Assembly: GCA_963722415.1 (NCBI GenBank)
Contig: CAVRNI010000057.1
Coordinates: forward strand, 1 to 64,000
From: JALOLG01 sp963722415
Lineage (GTDB): Bacteria > Actinomycetota > Acidimicrobiia > Acidimicrobiales > Ilumatobacteraceae
Reading direction: 5' to 3'
Length of the DNA stretch: 64,000 bases
Within the stretch, counting starts at the first letter, position 1. Every line of letters begins with the position of its first letter. Below the pieces are notes generated by a model. It was not told the DNA's origin and ran no database searches. It saw only the letters and a program-made list of their open reading frames with translations. This document shows, one piece after another, positions 38,133 to 47,093 of this stretch. Made by a program: the position numbers and the translations under genes.

Positions 38133-38969
38133 CTACCCGAACTTCACGAGGCCCTGGTCGATCACCAGGCGGTCGCCGACCGACGTCGTGAACACCGACT
38201 CGCCGTCACCGGTCGTCCACATCCGCACCGTCAACGCGTCGCCCGGCAGCACGGGTGACGCGAACCGGGCCTCGACGTGGTGGAACTTCGCCGGGTCGCC
38301 GTCGCACAACGAGTGGAGCAGCGCCCGACCGGTGAACCCGTAGCTGCACAAGCCGTGCAGGATCGGGCGGTCGAAGCCGCCCATCGCGGCGAACGCCGGA
38401 TCGGAGTGGAGCGGGTTGCGATCGCCGCTCAACCGGTACACGAGCGCCTGGTCGGGCGACGTCTGATAGGTGACCTCGTGGTCGGGCGCCCGGTCGGGCG
38501 GCTCGTTCTGCGGACCGGACGGCCCGCGCTCGCCTCCCCAACCGCCTTCGCCCCGGATGAACACCGATGCCCGATTCGTGTAGAGCGGCTCACCCTCCAT
38601 CTCGGCGGTCGTCTCGGTCACGACCACCGCCGCTTTGACCTTGTCGTGCATCGCCACGATCTTCGACCGCAGCGTCACCGTGCCGGCGACGGGGATCGGG
38701 CGATGCAGCGTGACCGCCTGCTGGCCGTGCACGAGCAGCGCCGGGTTGAACGTCCCGATCGAGCGCATCGGGCTGTCGGCACCCCACCCGATGACGACCG
38801 GGAACGTGGGGAACACGAGCTGTTCCACGTTGGCGGTGTTCTCGGTGGTGAACGGCAGCTCGTCGGTGCCGGCGCCGATCCCGACGGCGTACAGCAGGGC
38901 GTCCTTGCTGGTCCAGCTCGCCTCGCTCGGTGCACCTTCGGTCCCGACCGCATCAGGGTTCAACGGCAT
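38133..38969 (-). CDS. MaoC-like (hotdog) enoyl-CoA hydratase
   Basis: A 278-residue double-hotdog hydratase of peroxisomal multifunctional-enzyme-2 type, hydrating 2-enoyl-CoA. The hydratase-2 motif is visible in the second half: YRLSGDRNPLHSDPAFAAMGGFDRPILHGLCSYGFTGRAL contains the catalytic Asp and His (segments at about residues 180–220). The first half is a degenerate hotdog beginning KDALLYAVGIGAG. It lies downstream of the SDR gene on the same strand, a pair that matches the two steps of MFE-2 type beta-oxidation; a family 1 repeat lies between them. Confidence 0.93.
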   Translation of the reverse strand: MPLNPDAVGTEGAPSEASWTSKDALLYAVGIGAGTDELPFTTENTANVEQLVFPTFPVVIGWGADSPMRSIGTFNPALLVHGQQAVTLHRPIPVAGTVTLRSKIVAMHDKVKAAVVVTETTAEMEGEPLYTNRASVFIRGEGGWGGERGPSGPQNEPPDRAPDHEVTYQTSPDQALVYRLSGDRNPLHSDPAFAAMGGFDRPILHGLCSYGFTGRALLHSLCDGDPAKFHHVEARFASPVLPGDALTVRMWTTGDGESVFTTSVGDRLVIDQGLVKFG

Positions 38970-38995
38970 GTTCGCTCCTCATCTGGAATTCCGTT

Positions 38996-39038
38996 CTGTC
39001 TGCTTCAGATTGCCCGTGGCGTCATCTGAAGCAGACAG
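38996..39038. repeat. Family 1 inverted repeat, copy b (SDR–MaoC gap)
   Basis: Arms CTGTCTGCTTCAGAT (38996–39010) and ATCTGAAGCAGACAG (39024–39038) are perfect complements around a 13-base centre TGCCCGTGGCGTC. The centre is the reverse complement of the centre in copy a, so this copy is inverted. It lies 45 bases past the SDR stop and 27 bases before the MaoC start. Confidence 0.9.
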
Positions 39039-39082
39039 GTCCGGGGGTTCGGGGTTGTCGGGGTTCGGGTCGGGGGTCGGCG

Positions 39083-40000
39083 TTACTGCGGCTGGGGCCA
39101 GGTGCCGGGGCGGCCGTCCATGCCGGAGTTCTTGCGGGCCTTGGCGACGAGGTCGGCGACGACGGGGCCGAGCTGGGTCGGGTCGTCGAGCGGGGCGACG
39201 GTCGGCCCGCGCTGCCAGCCCTCGGCGACGGCGAGGAAGTCGCCGGACGCCTCGAACACCCGACCGGTGACGTCGGCCGACTCCTCCGACGCCAGCCACG
39301 TCACGATCGGCGCGATCCAGCGCGGCGAACGCATCTCGCGCTCCTCGTCGGTCTCGGGCGCCGGGCCGAGGCCCTCCGTCATGCGCGTCAGCGCGACCGG
39401 TGCGACCGCGTTCACGGTGACGCCGTAGCGACCCACCTCCAGGGCGGCGATGATCGTCATCGCCGCGATCCCGGCCTTGGCGGCGCCGTAGTTGGTCTGC
39501 CCGGGGTTGCAGTAGATGCCCGACACCGACGTCGTGTTGATGATCCGGCCGCTCACCGACTCACCCGACTTGGCCCGCTCACGCCAGTAGGCGGCGGCCC
39601 ATCGCGACACGGCGAACGTGCCCTTGAGGTGGACGTTGATGACCGCGTCCCACTCCTCCTCGGTCATGTTGGCGAGCACCCGGTCGCGCAGGATGCCGGC
39701 GTTGTTGACGACGACGTGCAGATCGCCGAACGTCTCGACCGCGGTGTTGATGAGGCGCTGGGCTCCCTCCCAGCTGCCGACGCTGTCGCCGTTGGCGACG
39801 GCCTCGCCGCCCATCCCCTTGATCTCGTCGACGACCTGCTGGGCCGGCGACAGGTCGCCGCCGCTGCCGTCGACCGCCCCGCCGAGATCGTTGACGACGA
39901 CCTTGGCACCGTGTTGGGCAAGGCTGAGCGCGTGCTCGCGACCGATGCCGCGGCCCGCTCCGGTGACGATCGCGACGCGACCTTCGCACAGTCGACTCAT
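39083..40000 (-). CDS. Short-chain dehydrogenase/reductase (3-hydroxyacyl-CoA dehydrogenase-like, MFE-2 type)
   Basis: A 305-residue SDR. The ATG at 40000 follows GGAGGAACCAGG. The cofactor motif is TGAGRGIGREHALSLAQHGAKVVVNDLGG near residues 13–40, NNAG near residue 100, the active-site Ser in TTSVSGIY and the YxxxK pair in NYGAAKAG near residue 175. The NDLGG pattern plus the insertion after it matches peroxisomal multifunctional enzyme type 2 dehydrogenases. The following MaoC gene on the same strand supplies the hydratase. Confidence 0.93.
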   Translation of the reverse strand: MSRLCEGRVAIVTGAGRGIGREHALSLAQHGAKVVVNDLGGAVDGSGGDLSPAQQVVDEIKGMGGEAVANGDSVGSWEGAQRLINTAVETFGDLHVVVNNAGILRDRVLANMTEEEWDAVINVHLKGTFAVSRWAAAYWRERAKSGESVSGRIINTTSVSGIYCNPGQTNYGAAKAGIAAMTIIAALEVGRYGVTVNAVAPVALTRMTEGLGPAPETDEEREMRSPRWIAPIVTWLASEESADVTGRVFEASGDFLAVAEGWQRGPTVAPLDDPTQLGPVVADLVAKARKNSGMDGRPGTWPQPQ

Positions 40001-40165
40001 CCTGGTTCCTCCTGCCGCGCCGGGTTTCCCCAAGGCGTCGATCGTGGTTCGGGCGGTACGGAGCGCATCGTAGGGTCTCGACCCGCGCCCGCCGAAGGTG
40101 TGCGCATGTGAAGCCCTCCTGCGGAGCGAGGCGCGGCCTCGACGACCGGCCGTAGCCTCGGTGCC

Positions 40166-41455
40166 GTGCTCGCCACCGACCCCGCCACCGTCGCGATCAC
40201 GTGCGACGTGGTCGTGGTCGGCGCCGGCCCGGCCGGCACGGCGGCGGCGATCGAGCTGCAGCGGGGCGGTCGCCACGTCGTGGTCGTCGACAAGGCCGTC
40301 TTCCCGCGCGACAAGTGCTGCGGCGACGGGCTCACGACGCTCGCCCTCCGAGAGCTCGAGCACCTCGGACTCGACCCGGCAACGGTCGCCGGTTGGCGCG
40401 ACGTCTCGTCGGCGTGGCTGCGTTCACCGTCCGGTCGCGAGGTCGAGCTGCCACTCCCGACCGACGGGAAGTTCGCCGCCGTCGCGCCGCGGCAGGACCT
40501 CGACGACGCGCTGGTCCGCCTCGCCCGCACCGAGGGCGTCGACATCCGCGACGGCTGCACGTTCTCCGGACTGTCGCCGACACCCGGACACGCTTCGATC
40601 TAGACGAACCGTGATGTCGTCGATCTGAAGAACCGTGATGTCATCGATCTGAAGATCGACGGTGTCGGCATCGTTCGGGCCCACTACGTGATCGCCGCTG
40701 ACGGCATGTGGAGCCCGGTCCGCAAGGCGCTCGGGGTCAACCAGCCCGGCTACCTCGGTGAGTGGCACGCGTTCCGTCAATACGTCGGCGACGTCACCGG
40801 ACCCGCCGCCGACCGGCTGTACGTGTGGTTCGAGGCCGATCTGCTGCCGGGGTACGCGTGGTCGTTCCCGCTCCCCGGCAACCGGGCCAACATCGGCTTC
40901 GGTGTCTTGCGCGAGGAGAGCCGGCGCACCAGCGACATGAAGGACCTGTGGGCCGACCTCCTCCGGCGCCCGCACATCACGGCTGCCCTCGGGCCGGGCT
41001 TCGTGCTCGAGGACCGGCACACGGCGTGGCCGATCCCCGCCCGCATCGACGACGTGACACTCAGCCACGGCCGCACGTTGTTCGTCGGCGACGCCGCCGC
41101 GGCGACCGACGTGATGACCGGCGAAGGGATCGGACAGGCACTGCTCAGCGGCCGGCTGGCGGCCGAGGCGATCCTGGCGGCGGGGACGGACGACCCGGCG
41201 ACGGCACGCGCGGCGTACGAGTCGGCGATCCGCCACCACCTGTTCGCCGACCACGCGATGTCGCGGGTGCTCGGCAAGGTGCTGCGCCGACCGTTGGGTG
41301 CGCGGGGCGCGATCCGCGTCGTCGCCATGAGCGGGCGGTGGGGGCGTCGCAACTTCGCGCGCTGGATGTTCGAGGACGAACCGCGGGCAGTCGTTCTCAC
41401 ACCTCGTCGCTGGCACCGCCGGTTCCTCGCCCGACCGGGCGCCTACCGCGGCTGA
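40166..41455 (+). pseudogene. Geranylgeranyl-reductase-like FAD-dependent oxidoreductase with an in-frame TAG
   Basis: The frame from GTG at 40166 encodes a FAD Rossmann motif VVVVGAGPAGTAAAIEL, then KAVFPRDKCCGDGL, the substrate-fold Cys motif of the geranylgeranyl reductase family. It meets a TAG at 40601–40603. The same frame continues without further stop through KIDGVGIVRAHYVIAADGMWSPVRKALG, the second FAD motif LFVGDAAAATDVMTGEGIGQAL and the C-terminal end at 41455, so only one nonsense codon separates two good halves. Right after the TAG lie two copies of a 24-bp repeat (40606–40653) encoding NRDV(V/I)DLK twice. Intact homologues reduce isoprenoid chains of quinones or lipids. Confidence 0.82.
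40606..40653 (+). repeat. 24-bp tandem duplication inside the reductase gene
   Basis: Two units, 40606–40629 and 40630–40653, differ at one base (GTC/ATC). They keep the reading frame and add eight residues. They directly follow the in-frame TAG at 40601. Confidence 0.9.
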
Positions 41456-41465
41456 CCGGCGTGGG

Positions 41466-41807
41466 TCAGCGCGAGCGACGCGCCTTCGGCGCCGGAAGCG
41501 GATCCTTGCGCTCGAGCGCGGGAGAGCTGACGTCGATGCCGTCGACGGTCAGGTCGACACCGTCTTTGTCGACGTTGTGTGGTTCCCCCGATGCCTCGAC
41601 CTCGATCGGGATCTCTTCCTTGGTCGGGCCCTCGTAGATGTCGCGCAATGCGAGCATCGCGCCGGCCATCGCCGCGCCGGCCATGCCGCCCTTGCGTCGA
41701 CCAGCCTCGATCGAGCTCGTGCGCGCGTCCGCGATCCGGCGTTCGCGATCGGCGATGGCCGAGGCGTCGTCCGGCCCGCCATCTGCTTCGTCGTGCGACT
41801 CACCCAC
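41466..41807 (-). CDS. Conserved hypothetical small protein
   Basis: A 113-residue protein of unrecognised family. The first half is charged and helical (ADRERRIADARTSSIEAGRRKGG), the middle has a small Ala/Met/Gly-rich stretch GGMAGAAMAGAMLALRDIY that could be a short amphipathic or membrane-touching helix, and the C-terminus is basic (PKARRSR). It lies 10 bases upstream of the CBS gene in transcription order reversed, that is, the CBS gene (41818–42237) precedes it on the same strand, so they probably form a two-gene operon. Confidence 0.7.
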   Translation of the reverse strand: MGESHDEADGGPDDASAIADRERRIADARTSSIEAGRRKGGMAGAAMAGAMLALRDIYEGPTKEEIPIEVEASGEPHNVDKDGVDLTVDGIDVSSPALERKDPLPAPKARRSR

Positions 41808-41817
41808 GTCGGTCAGG

Positions 41818-42237
41818 CTACGGCGGAGGGCCGGCCGGGAAGTTCTCGCCGATGGCGTACACGCCGAGCAGGTCGCGGGCCGAGACGATGCCCGCCAGTC
41901 GACCGTTGTCCTCGACGAGGATGTGGCGGACGTACTGGGCCATCATCTGCGTGGCCACCTCGGCCACCGTGGTCGACGCGTCGCACCAGAACAACCTGGT
42001 GTGGGCGATGTCGGCCGCCGTGATCGACGCCGCGGCACCGTCGGCCACAGCTCGAACGATGTCATGTTGGGACACGATCCCCGCGGGACTGTCCTGGCTG
42101 CCGACCACGACCGCGCCGATGCTGTTGCCGATCAGCACACCCGCGACATCCCGGAGGGTGGCCGTGGGCTCGACGCACACGACGTTGTCGTTGATCAACA
42201 CATCGACGCGAAATGCTCCTGGGTCACTGCTGTCCAT
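41818..42237 (-). CDS. Tandem CBS-domain protein
   Basis: A 139-residue Bateman module: CBS 1 at about residues 10–62 (VEPTATLRDVAGVLIGNSIGAVVVG, IVSQHDIVRAV) and CBS 2 at about 70–130 (VAEVATQMMAQYVRHILV, LAGIVSARDLL). Such proteins bind adenosine ligands such as AMP, ATP or c-di-AMP. A c-di-AMP synthase domain is encoded at 62434–63477, but a link is only a possibility. It is divergent from the moxR gene. Confidence 0.9.
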   Translation of the reverse strand: MDSSDPGAFRVDVLINDNVVCVEPTATLRDVAGVLIGNSIGAVVVGSQDSPAGIVSQHDIVRAVADGAAASITAADIAHTRLFWCDASTTVAEVATQMMAQYVRHILVEDNGRLAGIVSARDLLGVYAIGENFPAGPPP

Positions 42238-42383
42238 TACGCACGCTCCTGCCTATATCCAACCGCCGATCGGCCGCGATCGGTGACTCCAGGCGACCGG
42301 ATCGGGTAATCGTCGTCCGGAGTGCCCGTCCGGCGCATACGCGACTCCCGCGCTGCGGACCGCCGCACTACCGTCAGCGTCGC

Positions 42384-43481
42384 ATGACGAGCGGACCCGA
42401 AACCCTCCCCGACGGGCACGACGCGGCGATGTCTGATTCGTCGGCTTCGCCGACGGGCGACGCACCCAACCCAACCGCGGACACCACAGGCGAAGCCATC
42501 GCCGACACCGTCGAGCGCGTGTTCTTCGAACTGCGCAAGGTGATCGTCGGGCAATCCCGGCTCCTCGAGCGGCTGCTCGTCGGGCTGCTGTCGCGCGGGC
42601 ACTGCCTCATCGAGTCGGTGCCCGGTTTGGCCAAGACACTGGCCGCCGAGACGCTTGCCGACGTCGTCGGCGGGACGTTCGCGCGCATCCAGTTCACGCC
42701 CGACCTGTTGCCGTCCGACATCGTCGGTACCCGGATCTACCGCGGCAGCACCGAGCGGTTCGACGTCGAGCTCGGCCCGGTGTTCGTCAACTTCCTGCTG
42801 ACCGACGAGATCAACCGCGCACCCGCCAAGGTGCAGTCGGCGTTGCTCGAGGTGATGGCCGAGCAGCAGGTGTCGATCGGCGGTGTCACGCATCTCGTGC
42901 CGCAACCGTTCCTCGTCGTCGCCACCCAGAACCCGATCGAGAGTGAGGGCGTCTACCAGCTCCCCGACGCCCAGCGCGACCGGTTCATGATGAAGATCCT
43001 CATCGACTACCCGAGCGCGGCCGAGGAGCTCGAGATCCTCGACCGGATGTCGGTCCGGGCACCGGTCGCGTCGCAGGTGATCACGCTCGAACGGCTGAAG
43101 GAGCTGCAGGACGCGGCTGACTCGGTGTTCGTCGATCGTTCGGTGGCGCACTACGCGATCGACCTCGTCCAAGCCACGCGTCACCCCGGCCGCTTCGGAC
43201 TCGACGACCTGTCGGCGTCGATCGGTCTCGGCGTGAGCCCGCGCGCCACCCTGTTCCTGGTGCGCGGCGCACGAGCGATCGCGCTGCTGCGGGGCCGCAC
43301 GTACGCCATCCCGCAGGACGTGTTCGACGTCGCCCCGGAGGTGCTGCGGCACCGGCTGCTGTTGACGTACGACGCCCTCGCGCGCGACATCACCGCCGAC
43401 CACATCGTGCAGCGGATCCTCGCCACGGTGCCGGCGGCGATGGTGTCACCGAAGCCGGGCCCGTCCGCCGGGCAGGGCTGA
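42384..43481 (+). CDS. MoxR-family AAA+ ATPase
   Basis: A 365-residue MoxR chaperone-like ATPase. After a low-complexity Thr/Ser/Pro N-terminus, the core has Walker A-type VPGLAKTLAAETLA near residue 80, LLPSDIVGTRIY, Walker B FLLTDEINRAPAKVQSALLEVM near residue 140, sensor 1 VVATQNPIESEGVYQLPDAQRDRF, and the C-terminal lid. It is followed by DUF58 and VWA genes, the classical MoxR–DUF58–BatA arrangement used for metal insertion or protein assembly. Confidence 0.93.
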   Translation: MTSGPETLPDGHDAAMSDSSASPTGDAPNPTADTTGEAIADTVERVFFELRKVIVGQSRLLERLLVGLLSRGHCLIESVPGLAKTLAAETLADVVGGTFARIQFTPDLLPSDIVGTRIYRGSTERFDVELGPVFVNFLLTDEINRAPAKVQSALLEVMAEQQVSIGGVTHLVPQPFLVVATQNPIESEGVYQLPDAQRDRFMMKILIDYPSAAEELEILDRMSVRAPVASQVITLERLKELQDAADSVFVDRSVAHYAIDLVQATRHPGRFGLDDLSASIGLGVSPRATLFLVRGARAIALLRGRTYAIPQDVFDVAPEVLRHRLLLTYDALARDITADHIVQRILATVPAAMVSPKPGPSAGQG

Positions 43482-43484
43482 CGC

Positions 43485-44429
43485 GTGCCAGTGATCGACC
43501 CGGTGCACACGGCGTGGCCGTCTGGCCCGCCGAGCGCCTCGATGGCGGAGATGCTGCGGACGCTGGAGGTGACGATCAACCGGCGACTCGACGGCGTGCT
43601 GCACGGCAACCACCAGGGTCTGACGCCGGGACACGGCTCCGAACCGGGCGAGGCCCGCCTCTACCAACCCGGTGACGACGTACGCCGGATCGACTGGAAC
43701 GTGACCGCTCGCACCCAGCACACCCACATCCGCGAGCTGATCGCCGACCGCGACCTCGAGGCGTGGCTCGTCGTCGACGCTTCGGCCGCCATGCGGTTCG
43801 GCACCGAGCACAACCAGAAGGCGCAGATCGCGTTGGCCGCCGCCGCGGCGGTCGGCTTCCTGACCGCCCGCAACCAGAACCGCCTCGGTGCGATCCTCGT
43901 CGCCGGGCCCGATCTGCACACCGTGCCGCCGCGCGGTGGGCGCACTCAGGTCCAGGCGATCCTGGCGAAGATCGCCGCGCCAGCGCCGTCGGAGGGGCGC
44001 GGCCGGGCCAACCTCGCCGGTGCGATCGACCGTGTCGGCGCGCTGTCGAAGCGGCGCGGCTTCGTCGCCGTGATCGCCGACTTCGTCGGATCGGCGTGGG
44101 TCGACCCGCTGGCCCGCCTCGGGCTGCGCCACGACCTGCTGGCGATCTCGGTGTCGGACCCACGCGAGCTCGACATCCCCCCGATCGGCCTCGTCGAGAT
44201 GGTCGACCCGGCGACCGGGCTTGCGAGGGAAGTGCGCGTCACGGCCTCTGTTCAGCGCCGCTTCGCCGAGCTCGCGTCGAAACGCACCGACGAACGACGC
44301 AGCGGCCTGCGGCGCGCCGGATGTGAGCTGATCGAGTTGTCGACCGGCGACGACTGGCTCGGTGCGATCGTCTCCCACGTCCATCGCCGGCGCCGGCAGG
44401 CCGTCCGCGGGGACACGCTGCGCCGATGA
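43485..44429 (+). CDS. DUF58 domain protein of the MoxR cluster
   Basis: A 314-residue protein from GTG at 43485, 3 bases after the moxR stop. The DUF58 hallmark is GEARLYQPGDDVRRIDWNVTARTQHTHIRE with residues about 50–80, followed by a VWA-like domain (WLVVDASAAMRFG, where the DxSxS metal site is partly kept). No membrane segments, unlike many DUF58 proteins. It works with MoxR in folding or activating partner proteins. Its stop overlaps the VWA gene start by ATGA. Confidence 0.9.
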   Translation: MPVIDPVHTAWPSGPPSASMAEMLRTLEVTINRRLDGVLHGNHQGLTPGHGSEPGEARLYQPGDDVRRIDWNVTARTQHTHIRELIADRDLEAWLVVDASAAMRFGTEHNQKAQIALAAAAAVGFLTARNQNRLGAILVAGPDLHTVPPRGGRTQVQAILAKIAAPAPSEGRGRANLAGAIDRVGALSKRRGFVAVIADFVGSAWVDPLARLGLRHDLLAISVSDPRELDIPPIGLVEMVDPATGLAREVRVTASVQRRFAELASKRTDERRSGLRRAGCELIELSTGDDWLGAIVSHVHRRRRQAVRGDTLRR

Positions 44430-45439
44430 CGACGGACTTCCTCGAACCGGGGCGGCTGTGGCTCCTGCTCGCGATCCCCCTCCTCGCCGTCGCGTACGTG
44501 GTCGTGCTGCGCTGGCGCCGCGCTGCCCAGGTGCGGTTCACCCAGGTCGATCTGCTCGACGAGATCGCGCCGCACCGACCCGGTTGGCGGCGGCACCTCG
44601 TCGCCGTGCTGCAGCTCGCCGGGCTGGCGATCGGCATCGTCGCCATCGCCCGACCGGTCGACCGCACGACCGAGCGCGAGCGCAGCCAAGGTCGCATCCT
44701 CGTCCTGTTCGACGTGTCGCTCTCGATGATGGCGACCGACGTCGAGCCCGACCGTTTCGAGGCGGCGCAGCAGGCGGCGCGTGACTTCGTCGACGAGGTC
44801 GACCCCGATGTCGAAGTCGGCCTGATCTCGTTCAGCGGCGTCGTCAACGCCGAGGTCGCGCCGACGTTGGACCGCAACGAGATGGAGCGCGGCATCGAAA
44901 ACCTGGAGCTCGCCGAGTCGACGGCGATCGGCGATGCGCTCGCGGCCGCCACGCGGTTGCTCGTGCGCGGTGCCGACGATGAGGGGGACGACCAGACGGA
45001 CGACGAATCGGGCGACGAGGCGGACGGTCCGGCGCCCGGTGTGATCGTGTTGCTGAGCGACGGCGAGACGACCGTCGGTCGCGAGACCGCCGAAGGCGCC
45101 GACGAAGCGGTCGAAGCCGGCGTCCCCGTCTTCACGATCGCGTTCGGCACCGCGGAGGGCACGATCGCCGATCCCGTCACGGGCGAGGTCGTGCCGGTGC
45201 CGGTGCGACCGGCCGATCTCGCCGACGTCGCCGACCGGACCGGCGGCGCCGCGTTCGAGGCCGAGACCGGACGCGAGCTGGCCGACGCCTACGACCAGAT
45301 CCGCGACTCGCTCGGCGAGACGCTCGGCGAACCGACCGAGACGATCACCGAGCTCACCTGGCGCTGGGCGTTCGTCTCCATGGGCGTGCTCACCGCCGCC
45401 TGGCTGCTCGCCCTGTGGTGGCTCCGCGGCATGGTCTGA
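44426..45439 (+). CDS. BatA-like membrane VWA protein
   Basis: A 337-residue protein starting in the ATGA overlap at 44426. Two membrane segments flank the start (LWLLLAIPLLAVAYVVVL; LAVLQLAGLAIGIVAIA) and one closes it (WAFVSMGVLTAAWLLALWWL). The VWA domain has an intact metal site DVSLSM near residue 95 and the Thr/Asp positions in the ESTAIGDALAAA and VLLSDGETT segments. An acidic loop (about residues 190–210) is inserted. This is the last gene of moxR–DUF58–batA; a perfect inverted repeat follows. Confidence 0.93.
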   Translation: MTTDFLEPGRLWLLLAIPLLAVAYVVVLRWRRAAQVRFTQVDLLDEIAPHRPGWRRHLVAVLQLAGLAIGIVAIARPVDRTTERERSQGRILVLFDVSLSMMATDVEPDRFEAAQQAARDFVDEVDPDVEVGLISFSGVVNAEVAPTLDRNEMERGIENLELAESTAIGDALAAATRLLVRGADDEGDDQTDDESGDEADGPAPGVIVLLSDGETTVGRETAEGADEAVEAGVPVFTIAFGTAEGTIADPVTGEVVPVPVRPADLADVADRTGGAAFEAETGRELADAYDQIRDSLGETLGEPTETITELTWRWAFVSMGVLTAAWLLALWWLRGMV

Positions 45440-45460
45440 CCCCAACCCACCCGAAACCCT

Positions 45461-45513
45461 CCGTTCTGTCTGCTTCAGATCGCGCCCTGGGCAATCTGAA
45501 GCAGACAGAACGG
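45461..45513. repeat. Family 1 inverted repeat, copy c (between convergent VWA genes)
   Basis: The best copy: 20-bp perfect arms (45461–45480 and 45494–45513) around a 13-base centre CGCGCCCTGGGCA, with further near-pairing of flanking CCGAAACCC and GGGTTTCGG. It lies exactly between the stops of two convergent genes and should end both transcripts. Confidence 0.95.
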
Positions 45514-45524
45514 GGTTTCGGGGG

Positions 45525-46970
45525 TTACTGGCCGTCGGGGATGGTGGTGGTCGAGGTGGTGGACGGCGGGGGCGGGACCTGGGTCTCGTCGCCGGTGAGG
45601 GCGGCGAGCTCCTCGGTCACGAGGCGCACGACGAGGTCGTCGAGCGACAGCTCTTCGTAGTCGGTGGGATCGATGTCGGTGCTGCCACCGGTTGCCGCAC
45701 CGCCGGCGCCGTAGGACAGGAACACGAAGCGGGCACCTGTCGCCTGGGCGAGCTGGCGGAAGACCGCTTCGGCCTGGTCGTCGCTCTCGGACGATGCCAC
45801 CGGGAAGATCTTGATGCCGCGGGACACGGCGTCGACGATCGAGTCCGGGTAGGCGTTGCCCTGCAGCTGCCGGCCGACCTGCGGAGGTGCGTCGGCGACG
45901 AGGAAGATCAGCTGGATCGTCGATGACGGGTCACGCCACGCGGGAGCGGTCAGGCTCTCGGCGAGACCCTCGTCGAGCGCTTCCGGGTAGTCGTCGCCAC
46001 CGTCGGCGACGACGTTCGAGAGCGCCGCCCGGAACGCCTCGACGTCGCCCGTGAAGTCGAACGTCGATGTCACGAACGTGTCGTCGACGTCGCGGTACAG
46101 CGTCATGCCGAACCGGATGTCGGGCGCCGAGTCGAGCGACGCCAGTCGCGAAGCAACCGAGTCGATGCTGGTCTTCAGCTGGTCGATCTCGTCACCCATC
46201 GAACCGGTGGCGTCGAGGAGGAACATCACGTCGACCGCGACCGGTGCGGTCGCACCGCCGGCCGCGTCGGCGGCGAGCACGGCAGTCCCGCCCGGCTCGG
46301 CGGTGACGGTCTGCGAGCCGAGCGTGAAGTCGAAGCTGGTCGCGTCCGCTGCCCCGTACGCCGACGGATGGAACCTCGCGGTGCCGTCGGCGGTGGTGCG
46401 AACGTGGGCGACCTCGGCGCCCGCCGTGGACACGACGACCTCTGCTCCAGCGACCGGTAGGCCGGACGTACCGGTGACCGACACGACGATCCGCCCGGTC
46501 GGGTCGAAGTCGCGCAACGTGATCCCGAACGACTGGATCCGCTCGAGGTACTCGAGGAAACCGGCGAAGTCGGCGTTGTCGTCGACGCTGCCGGCCCGCA
46601 GTGGGCCTGCCTCGGGCGGCGCGATGTCGTCGACGGGCATCTCGGCGACGTCCGACGTCGCTCCACCTGGCTCCGGGACGGCAGCCGCGCGGTCCATGCC
46701 ACCCTCTTCCGTCGCGCTGGCCGTGTAGACGTCGCCGTCCGCGGCCTTGCCCCCGGACGACTCGTCGAACCACTCCGGCTCACCGTCGAGCCAACCGCGC
46801 CCGGCCTCGTCCTCGGCCGGCACCGAACCAGTCGACACGGACGAACCGGTCGGCACGGTCGACGCGGTGCCGGGTGGCAGGCTGTCGGCCGCAGGTTGGT
46901 CGGACCCGTTCCCACACGCCGCGAGGGCGAGGCCGGTGATGATGGCAATGGTCGTGAGTCGGTGTCGCAT
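45525..46970 (-). CDS. VWA-domain lipoprotein
   Basis: A 481-residue lipoprotein. The ATG at 46970 gives signal MRHRLTTIAIITGLALAAC with lipobox LAAC at Cys 19. A Thr/Ser/Pro and acidic linker runs to about residue 140. Then comes a carboxypeptidase-regulatory-like beta domain (VSVTGTSGLPVAGAEVVV) and a VWA domain with metal site DATGSM near residue 255, a MTLYRDVDD loop and FLVADAPPQ. The tail is Pro/Thr/Ser-rich. It resembles secreted VWA proteins that bind ligands through the metal site; the partner is unknown. It converges on the batA gene. Confidence 0.88.
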   Translation of the reverse strand: MRHRLTTIAIITGLALAACGNGSDQPAADSLPPGTASTVPTGSSVSTGSVPAEDEAGRGWLDGEPEWFDESSGGKAADGDVYTASATEEGGMDRAAAVPEPGGATSDVAEMPVDDIAPPEAGPLRAGSVDDNADFAGFLEYLERIQSFGITLRDFDPTGRIVVSVTGTSGLPVAGAEVVVSTAGAEVAHVRTTADGTARFHPSAYGAADATSFDFTLGSQTVTAEPGGTAVLAADAAGGATAPVAVDVMFLLDATGSMGDEIDQLKTSIDSVASRLASLDSAPDIRFGMTLYRDVDDTFVTSTFDFTGDVEAFRAALSNVVADGGDDYPEALDEGLAESLTAPAWRDPSSTIQLIFLVADAPPQVGRQLQGNAYPDSIVDAVSRGIKIFPVASSESDDQAEAVFRQLAQATGARFVFLSYGAGGAATGGSTDIDPTDYEELSLDDLVVRLVTEELAALTGDETQVPPPPSTTSTTTIPDGQ

Positions 46971-47093
46971 GCACGTTGGACGTCGCCACGACGACATCGG
47001 TTCCCGTCGATCAGCGACGGGACCGGACCAACCGGCTCGTCGGCGACCAGACGGTCAGCGACGCAGACGTGCTGTGAGCCGACGCAATCAGAC

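Noticed and set aside
40601..40603. TAG as pyrrolysine codon
   Set aside because: No pyl genes or PYLIS context in view; other genes here show no amber readthrough, so mutation or error is simpler.
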